From contig CAVSKZ010000002.1 in the NCBI GenBank assembly GCA_963728835.1, positions 868,001 to 932,000 on the forward strand: a stretch of 64,000 bases of DNA. The letters run 5' to 3'. The stretch is from VRUE01 sp963728835 (GTDB lineage: Bacteria; Actinomycetota; Thermoleophilia; Solirubrobacterales; 70-9). The notes below the pieces were generated by a model. That model had not been told where the DNA came from. It saw nothing but the letters and a program-made list of their open reading frames with translations, and ran no database searches. The first letter of the stretch is position 1. Every line of letters begins with the position of its first letter. A program made the position numbers and the translations under genes. Positions 58,769 to 64,000 of the stretch are shown here, piece after piece.

Positions 58769-60883
58769 ATGAAGCGCCGCCTCGCAGGGACCCTTGCCTT
58801 TCTTGCGGTTATCGCCGCGCTCTGTGCGGGGACCCAGGTCGGTCCCCCCGCGCAGGCCGCCGACCTGTTCGCGCTGACGATCGCGATGGACGGAACGGGC
58901 ACCGGCGCCGTTGAATGCGAGGTCGACGGTGGGCCGGCCGAAGCCTGCGCGGCCCAGTACCCCGAAAACACCGAGCTGATCCTGGTCCCGAACCCGGATC
59001 CGGGCTCGGAATTCACCGAATTCACCGGCGACTGCGGCCCCGCCGAATGCGAACTGACGATGACCGAGGCCAAGTCGGTCACAGCGACCTTCGACCTCCC
59101 CCCCCAATTCGCGCTCACGCTCAAAACCAGCGGCAACGGCACGGGCACGGTCAAATGCCAGGTGGGCGGGGGACCGGCCGAAGCCTGCAAAGCCACCTAT
59201 CCCGAAGGCACCGAACTGAGCGTGCTGCCCGAAGCCGGCCTCAACTCCGAATTCGTCCGCTTCGCCGGCGATTGCGAAGATGAAACCTGTGACCTGACGA
59301 TGGACGAAGCCCACAGCGTTACGGCCGTCTTCAGCCTGCTCCCGGCCTTCACGCTGAAAATCAATGGCACCGGCTCTGGCACGGTCCTCTGCGAGGCCCA
59401 GGAAGGGCCGGAACCCTGCAAGGCCAGATATCCCAAAGAAACCGAACTGCTCCTGCATCCCAGCGCCGCCGCCGGCTCCGAATTCGCCGGCTTCTCGGGC
59501 GCCTGCAGCGGCTCCATCTGCGAAGTAACGATGGACGCCGCCAAGACCGTCACCGCGACCTTCAACCTGATCCCGCGGACCCTGTCGGTGACCAAAGCCG
59601 GCACGGGCACCGGGACCGTCCAGTGCAAATTCAACGGCGGCTCGGTCGGGGCCTGCGCCAGCCCCCAGCCAAACGGCACCTTGGTCGAAATCGTCGCGAC
59701 CGCCAACGCCGGCTCCACCTTCGCCGGCTTCGGCGGCGGAACCGGCTCCGCGTCCAGCTGCTCGACCTCTCCATGCAGCTTCACGATCATCGAGAACAGC
59801 TCGGTGACGGCGACGTTCAACCTCAAACCCACCGAATTCGCCCTGACCGTCAACAAAGCCGGAACCGGCTCGGGCACCGTCAAGTGCAAAGTGGGGGCAG
59901 GGTCGCCTGAAACCTGCGCGACCGAATATCCCGCAGGGACCGCCCTGACGCTGATCGCCGAAGCCAGCGCCGGATCTGAGTTCGCCGGCTTCTCGGGTGC
60001 CTGTACCGGCTTCGCCTGCGAAGTCACGATGACCGCGTCGCGTTCGGTCACAGCGACCTTCAACCTGATCCCGCCCGAATTCGAGTACCCGCTCACGGTC
60101 GAGCGCCTCGGCAACGGCTCGGGCACCGTGACCAGCGACCCGGCCGGGATCGATTGCGGGCCGGACTGCTCGGAGCCGTTCCTCGAAGGGACCAAAGTCA
60201 CGCTCACCGCCACGCCCGCGCCGGGCTCCGCCTTCGACCACTGGACCGGCGGAGGATGCACCGGCTCCGGCACCTGTACGACGACGATGAGCACCTCGCG
60301 CACTGCCAGGGCGGTCTTCGTCGCGGTCGGCCAGCGCACGCTCACGATCTCGAGGACGGGCACCGGCGGGGGCACCGTGACCAGCTCTCCGGCCGGGATC
60401 GATTGCGGTCAGGCCTGCTCGGTGGGCTTCGGGGTCGGCACCAAGGTCACCCTGACCGCCACCGCCGCGGCCGGCTCCAGGTTCGCCGGCTTCTCGGGCG
60501 CCTGCACCGGCACCGGCAGCTGCCGCGTGACCCTGGACCAGGCCCGCGAGGTAACCGCCGCCTTCGAGAAGGTCCCCAACGGCGTGGTGCGAGCCGCGGC
60601 CACCGCCAGGGTCAAGGCCGGCAAGGCCATGCTCAAGGTTTCCTGCGCGGGGGCAGGCGCCTGCAAGGGCAAGCTGAAGCTCCTCGCCGGGATCGGGCCC
60701 GCCGGAAAGCGGGTGACGATCGGCACGGCATCCTTCAGCGTCGCCCAGGGCGCTTCGAGGACCCTTCGAATCGGCCTCGCCCGCAAGGCGAAGCGGATGC
60801 TCAGCCGTCGCAAGGCGGGGCTGGCGGCGAGGGTCTCCGGGAGCGGCGTCCAGAAGCGTCAGGTGCGCCTGAAGAAGGCATGA
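58769..60883 (+). CDS. Secreted protein of seven InlB-type repeats
   Basis: Encodes 704 residues. The signal peptide is MKRRLAGTLAFLAVIAALCAG ... AQAA. Then come seven tandem repeats of 70-85 residues with the divergent InlB B-repeat pattern (FALTxxxxGTGTGTVxC ... YPxGTELxLxxxxxxGSEFxGFxGxC ... CxVTMxxxxSVTATF). Cys pairs in each repeat could form disulphides. The C-terminal region (AAATARVKAGKAMLKVSCAGAGACKGKLKLL) is an Ig-like fold with a basic end. Surface or secreted; ligand unknown. Confidence 0.85.
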   Translation: MKRRLAGTLAFLAVIAALCAGTQVGPPAQAADLFALTIAMDGTGTGAVECEVDGGPAEACAAQYPENTELILVPNPDPGSEFTEFTGDCGPAECELTMTEAKSVTATFDLPPQFALTLKTSGNGTGTVKCQVGGGPAEACKATYPEGTELSVLPEAGLNSEFVRFAGDCEDETCDLTMDEAHSVTAVFSLLPAFTLKINGTGSGTVLCEAQEGPEPCKARYPKETELLLHPSAAAGSEFAGFSGACSGSICEVTMDAAKTVTATFNLIPRTLSVTKAGTGTGTVQCKFNGGSVGACASPQPNGTLVEIVATANAGSTFAGFGGGTGSASSCSTSPCSFTIIENSSVTATFNLKPTEFALTVNKAGTGSGTVKCKVGAGSPETCATEYPAGTALTLIAEASAGSEFAGFSGACTGFACEVTMTASRSVTATFNLIPPEFEYPLTVERLGNGSGTVTSDPAGIDCGPDCSEPFLEGTKVTLTATPAPGSAFDHWTGGGCTGSGTCTTTMSTSRTARAVFVAVGQRTLTISRTGTGGGTVTSSPAGIDCGQACSVGFGVGTKVTLTATAAAGSRFAGFSGACTGTGSCRVTLDQAREVTAAFEKVPNGVVRAAATARVKAGKAMLKVSCAGAGACKGKLKLLAGIGPAGKRVTIGTASFSVAQGASRTLRIGLARKAKRMLSRRKAGLAARVSGSGVQKRQVRLKKA

Positions 60884-61126
60884 CAACAATTCCGGGCACT
60901 CCAATAATTCCCATTACAGAGCCATTTGTGCTCGCCGCCCTCGACATAAAGACGAGCTTTTGTCCTTGACACCCCGGTGAGTTTCTGGTCTACTGGCCGC
61001 AGGCTGTTTCGCGGGGTTACGTGAGATGGCTCACACGGGACTGGGGAGTTCCACGGGATAGAAGCCTTATGGCTAGCCACCGGGTTAGGTGGTCGGCAGG
61101 GTGATCACGAAAATGGGAGATGCTAG

Positions 61127-62173
61127 GTGCGATACCTGATCACAGGGGGGGCAGGATTCGTCGGCTCTCACCTCACAGACGCCCTGGTTGCGCGGGGGGA
61201 CGAAGTGCTCATCCTCGACGACCTCAGCACCGGCAGCGCTGAGAACGTCGCCGACGCGGTCGCCACCGGCCGGGCCGAGCTGGCCGAGGGGTCGGTCTGC
61301 GACGTCGATCTGGTCGACGACTGCATGGAGTGGGCCGACGCCTGCTTCCACCTCGCCTCGGCGGTCGGGGTGAAGCTGATCGTCCAGCGCTCGGTCGACT
61401 CGCTCGGCCGCAGCGTGCGCGGAGCCCAGGTCATCACCGAGGGGGCCCACCGGCTCGGCCGGCGCCTCCTCTTCGCCTCCACCTCGGAGATCTACGGCAA
61501 GAACGGCAACTCCGGGCTGACCGAGCACTCCGACCGGGTGCTGGGGCCGCCCTCGATCGCTCGCTGGTCCTACTCGACCGGCAAGGCCTTCGGCGAGGCG
61601 ATCGTCCTCGGCTACCACCGCGAGCGCGAAGCGGACACGGTCGTCGCCCGCCTCTTCAACACCGTCGGCCCCCGGCAGACCGGCGCCTACGGGATGGTGC
61701 TGCCGCGCTTCGTCGTCCAGGCCCTCGAAGGAAAGGACCTGACCGTCTACGGCGACGGCAGCCAGTCCCGCTGCTTCTCGCACGTCTACGACACGACCCG
61801 GGCGCTGGTCATGCTGATGGACGAGGAGGGCGCGCGCGGCACCGCGTTCAACGTCGGGCGCTCCTCTGAGATCACGATCCTCGAACTGGCCGAAGCCGTG
61901 ATCGAGCGGACCGGATCCAGCTCCGGCATCCAGATGGTGCCCTACGAGGAGGCCTATGGCGAGGGCTTCGAGGAGCTCGGCCGGCGCTGCCCCGACACCA
62001 CGGCGCTGGAGCAGATGACGGGCTGGCGTTCCACCCGCGGCGTCGAGGAGGCGATCGACGACGTCGCCGCCTTCGAGCGCAAGCGCGCGACCGCCGACGC
62101 CCTGCCCACCGCCGACGGCGAGATGGTCGAATTCAGCGACGGCCCGGCGGTCGACCCCTTGGTCGACGCCTGA
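61127..62173 (+). CDS. NAD-dependent epimerase/dehydratase (nucleotide-sugar)
   Basis: Encodes 348 residues from GTG, with GGGAGA upstream. Rossmann motif ITGGAGFVGSH (5-15), catalytic triad FASTSEIYG and Y149-x3-K153 (YSTGK), then RLFNTVGPRQ and FSHVYDTTRAL: an extended SDR acting on nucleotide sugars (UDP-glucose 4-epimerase or UDP-xylose synthase-like). First gene of an envelope polysaccharide locus; the next gene starts 4 bp after its stop. Confidence 0.88.
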   Translation: MRYLITGGAGFVGSHLTDALVARGDEVLILDDLSTGSAENVADAVATGRAELAEGSVCDVDLVDDCMEWADACFHLASAVGVKLIVQRSVDSLGRSVRGAQVITEGAHRLGRRLLFASTSEIYGKNGNSGLTEHSDRVLGPPSIARWSYSTGKAFGEAIVLGYHREREADTVVARLFNTVGPRQTGAYGMVLPRFVVQALEGKDLTVYGDGSQSRCFSHVYDTTRALVMLMDEEGARGTAFNVGRSSEITILELAEAVIERTGSSSGIQMVPYEEAYGEGFEELGRRCPDTTALEQMTGWRSTRGVEEAIDDVAAFERKRATADALPTADGEMVEFSDGPAVDPLVDA

Positions 62174-62176
62174 GCG

Positions 62177-63205
62177 GTGCCAGGCGACATGGGTCCCGAG
62201 CTCGCCTTCCTCGTAGCCCTCGGGGCCACCCTGCTGCTCACGCCGCTGGCGATCCGGCTGGCCGGTCGCACCGGCTTTTACGACCACCCGGTCGGCTACA
62301 AGGGCCACGGCAGCCCGACTCCCTACCTCGGCGGGATCGCCGTGATCGGCGGCCTGCTCGTCGCCAGTGCCCTCTTCGGCAACGGCTCCAGCGCCTTCGT
62401 GCCGATCGCGATCGGCACCGTCGTCCTGCTCGGGGTGGGGACGATCGACGACCGCTACGCGCTGGGGCCGCTGACCCGGCTCGCGATCGAGGTCGCGGCG
62501 GCAAGCGTTCTCTTCGCCGGGGGGGTCGGCTGGGACCTCTTCGCCAGCGACGTCCTCAACCTGGGCCTGACGGTCGTATTCGTCGCCGGCGTCGTCAACG
62601 CCTTCAACCTGATGGACAACATGGACGGCGCCACAGGCACGGTCGCCGCCGTGTCCGGGGCGACCCTGGGGGTGCTCGCCCTCGCCCAGGGGAGCGCCGA
62701 GCTGGCGGCAATCGCGCTTGCCCTCTCCGGCGCCTGCTTCGGCTTCCTCCCCTTCAACCTCGCCTCGCCCTCGCGCATCTTCCTCGGCGACGGCGGCAGC
62801 ATGCCGATCGGCTTCGTCGTCGCGGCGGTGATCATGGCGGTGCCGGGGACGGGTCAGCTTGGCTGGGCATTCGTTCCCGTCGCGGTGGTCCTGGTCGGGC
62901 TCCCTGCCCTCGACACCACCCTGGTCGTCGTCTCACGGCTGCGGCGCGGCGTGGGCGTGTTCGTCGGCGGACGCGACCACCTGACCCACAGGCTGCGCGC
63001 GAAGCTCGGCTCGGCTCGTCGGGTGGCCTCGGTCCTGGCGGTCTCCCAGGCGGCCCTCACCGGCGCCGGTGCCGTCCTCGTCGGGGCCGACAAGTCGGTT
63101 GCCGCCTTCGTCGCGACCGTCCTGATCCTCGTCGGCATCGCGGTGGTGGCGCTGCTGGAGTCGCCGGACTGGGCTCCCGCTCCCACGACCGAGTGGTCTG
63201 GCTGA
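62177..63205 (+). CDS. Polyprenyl-phosphate sugar-1-phosphate transferase (WecA/MraY family)
   Basis: Encodes 342 residues from GTG (an ATG at 62189 is possible). About ten membrane helices. Family motifs: TIDDRYALGPLTRL with the paired Asp, VNAFNLMDNMDGATG, FLGDGGSMPIGF and a His-containing C-terminal loop (GGRDHLTHRLRAKLG). It would load the first sugar phosphate on undecaprenyl phosphate at the membrane. Confidence 0.88.
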   Translation: MPGDMGPELAFLVALGATLLLTPLAIRLAGRTGFYDHPVGYKGHGSPTPYLGGIAVIGGLLVASALFGNGSSAFVPIAIGTVVLLGVGTIDDRYALGPLTRLAIEVAAASVLFAGGVGWDLFASDVLNLGLTVVFVAGVVNAFNLMDNMDGATGTVAAVSGATLGVLALAQGSAELAAIALALSGACFGFLPFNLASPSRIFLGDGGSMPIGFVVAAVIMAVPGTGQLGWAFVPVAVVLVGLPALDTTLVVVSRLRRGVGVFVGGRDHLTHRLRAKLGSARRVASVLAVSQAALTGAGAVLVGADKSVAAFVATVLILVGIAVVALLESPDWAPAPTTEWSG

Positions 63206-63226
63206 GCCTCTAGCCTGCGTCGGCAC

Positions 63227-64000
63227 GTGAGCTCGCCGGCAGCCGATTCGGAGAACGAAGGGCGCCTGCGCGTCCTGCAGGTCATCGGCCGCCTCAACAT
63301 GGGCGGGCCGGCGCACATCGCAGCCCTGCTCAGCGGCAGGCGGTTCGACCCGGGCCGCTACGAGACCCTGCTCGTCCACGGCAGCTTGGCTCCGGGCGAG
63401 GAGTCGCTAGCCGCACTGGCCGAAGAGGAGGGCGCGACGATGCACCACCTCCCCGAGATGCAGCAGCCGGTGCAGCCGCTGCGCGACGTGCAGGCGCTGT
63501 CGAAGCTGGCTCGCCTGGTGCGGGGCTTCAGGCCGCACCTCGTCCACACCCATACGGCGAAGGCGGGCTTCCTCGGGCGCCAGGCGGCCCTGGCCCTACG
63601 CCCCCGCCCGGCGCTGGTCCACACCTACCACGGCCACGTCCTCGAGGGCTACTTCGGCGCTCCCAAGTCGCGGCTCTACCTCGAGATGGAGCGCGCTCTC
63701 GCCCGTGTCAGCGATTGCCTGGTCGGGGTCAGCCAGGCGACCGTCGACGACCTCGTCCGCCTCGGCGTCGCGCCGCCTTCGAAGTTCCGGGTCCTGCCCC
63801 TCGGCCTCGACCTCGACCGCCTGGCCGAGCTCCCCGGCGAGCTGCGGGCCCCGTCGCGTGCGGAGCTGGGCATAGGCGATGACGAGATCCTCCTCGTCTT
63901 CGTCGGGCGCGTCGTTCCGATCAAGCGTCTCGACCTGCTCCTGCGGGCGCTGGCAGGGGCGAGGGAGGCCGATCCGCGCCTGCGGCTGGCGGTCGTCGGC
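63227..64000 (+). CDS. Glycosyltransferase family 4-like protein (3' end outside window)
   Basis: Starts at GTG 63227 and is open to the window end (258 codons seen). The N-terminal domain of a GT-B enzyme is clear: VLQVIGRLNMGGPAHIAALLSG, HLVHTHTAKAGFLGRQAAL, VHTYHGHVLEGYF, VGVSQATVDDLVRLGV, FRVLPLGLDLDRL, then LLVFVGRVVPIKRLDLLLRAL as the beginning of the donor-binding domain. It extends the envelope sugar locus. Confidence 0.88.
   Translation, partial: MSSPAADSENEGRLRVLQVIGRLNMGGPAHIAALLSGRRFDPGRYETLLVHGSLAPGEESLAALAEEEGATMHHLPEMQQPVQPLRDVQALSKLARLVRGFRPHLVHTHTAKAGFLGRQAALALRPRPALVHTYHGHVLEGYFGAPKSRLYLEMERALARVSDCLVGVSQATVDDLVRLGVAPPSKFRVLPLGLDLDRLAELPGELRAPSRAELGIGDDEILLVFVGRVVPIKRLDLLLRALAGAREADPRLRLAVVG

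Noticed and set aside
56926..59196. Upstream part of a 1042-codon minus-strand ORF extending from the ABC permease
   Set aside because: Only the last 285 codons (56068-56925) are a permease; the rest is antisense or out-of-frame sequence over the ATPase, PLP enzyme and repeat protein.
58433..60904. 823-codon minus-strand ORF opposite the InlB-repeat protein
   Set aside because: Repeats are only the antisense of the plus-strand repeats; no signal peptide or family motif.

Overview
The window is high-GC DNA with densely packed genes, many GTG starts and stop/start overlaps. It looks like a chromosome segment of an actinobacterium of the Thermoleophilia/Solirubrobacterales type. This rests on the delta-60-repeat and InlB-type-repeat exoproteins with basic tails, the ArsR-like winged-helix regulator family, the collagen-like surface protein and the alanine/proline-rich sigma factor extension. 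No rRNA or CRISPR array is present. Taxonomy is inferred from protein style, not from a marker gene.

Layout. 1-2.8 kb is chromosomal backbone: a rhomboid-like C-terminus, a UPF0173 hydrolase and a sigma factor fused to a zinc anti-sigma-like domain. A tRNA-Leu(TAA) at 2974-3060 is followed by an integrated element. Its minus-strand genes, read from about 11.0 kb down to the tRNA, are a phage-type Dam, a 57-aa protein, a VirD4-like coupling ATPase, a replication-relaxation protein, an SPPY-type methyltransferase, a small HTH/coiled-coil protein, an XRE repressor, an ImmA-type protease and a frameshifted large serine recombinase. Three copies of a 16-bp palindrome sit upstream of the repressor and upstream of the transfer operon, giving a plausible ImmR/ImmA-like switch. 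The right end of this element was not found.

12-23 kb is accessory: a DUF4407 membrane trio, a delta-60 repeat exoprotein, small regulators, a cluster of three related 18-19-residue peptide ORFs next to an ArsR-like regulator with GAATAC repeats, and a three-gene nuclease-containing operon. 23.4-26.4 kb is backbone (TPP enzyme, Ppx/GppA).

26.6-39.3 kb is a stack of islands in an initiator tRNA-fMet. The 3' end of the tRNA is repeated at 32.6 and 35.7 kb, and in degraded or partial form at 30.0 and 39.3 kb. The first two units carry matching arm repeats (paired TGGGGCAAG, 12 bp apart) at conserved distances from the core, yet hold no integrase. One unit is a 3.1-kb restriction-modification cassette (Vsr, C5-methyltransferase, HTH-endonuclease fusion, C-box palindrome).

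39.5-48.0 kb is a seven-gene, translationally coupled operon and the strongest candidate for a little-described defence or DNA-modification system. It has two zinc-containing DNA methyltransferases, an MTaX1-like protein, a PLD-helicase fusion, a small protein, a DndD/SbcC-like ATPase and a small last protein.

48-64 kb returns to backbone: a reductase, Mug, an ECF sigma/membrane regulator pair, a frameshifted SARP-like ATPase, an alcohol dehydrogenase, an ABC exporter, a D-cysteine desulfhydrase-like enzyme, a repeat exoprotein, and the start of a cell-envelope sugar locus (epimerase, phosphosugar transferase, glycosyltransferase cut by the window edge).
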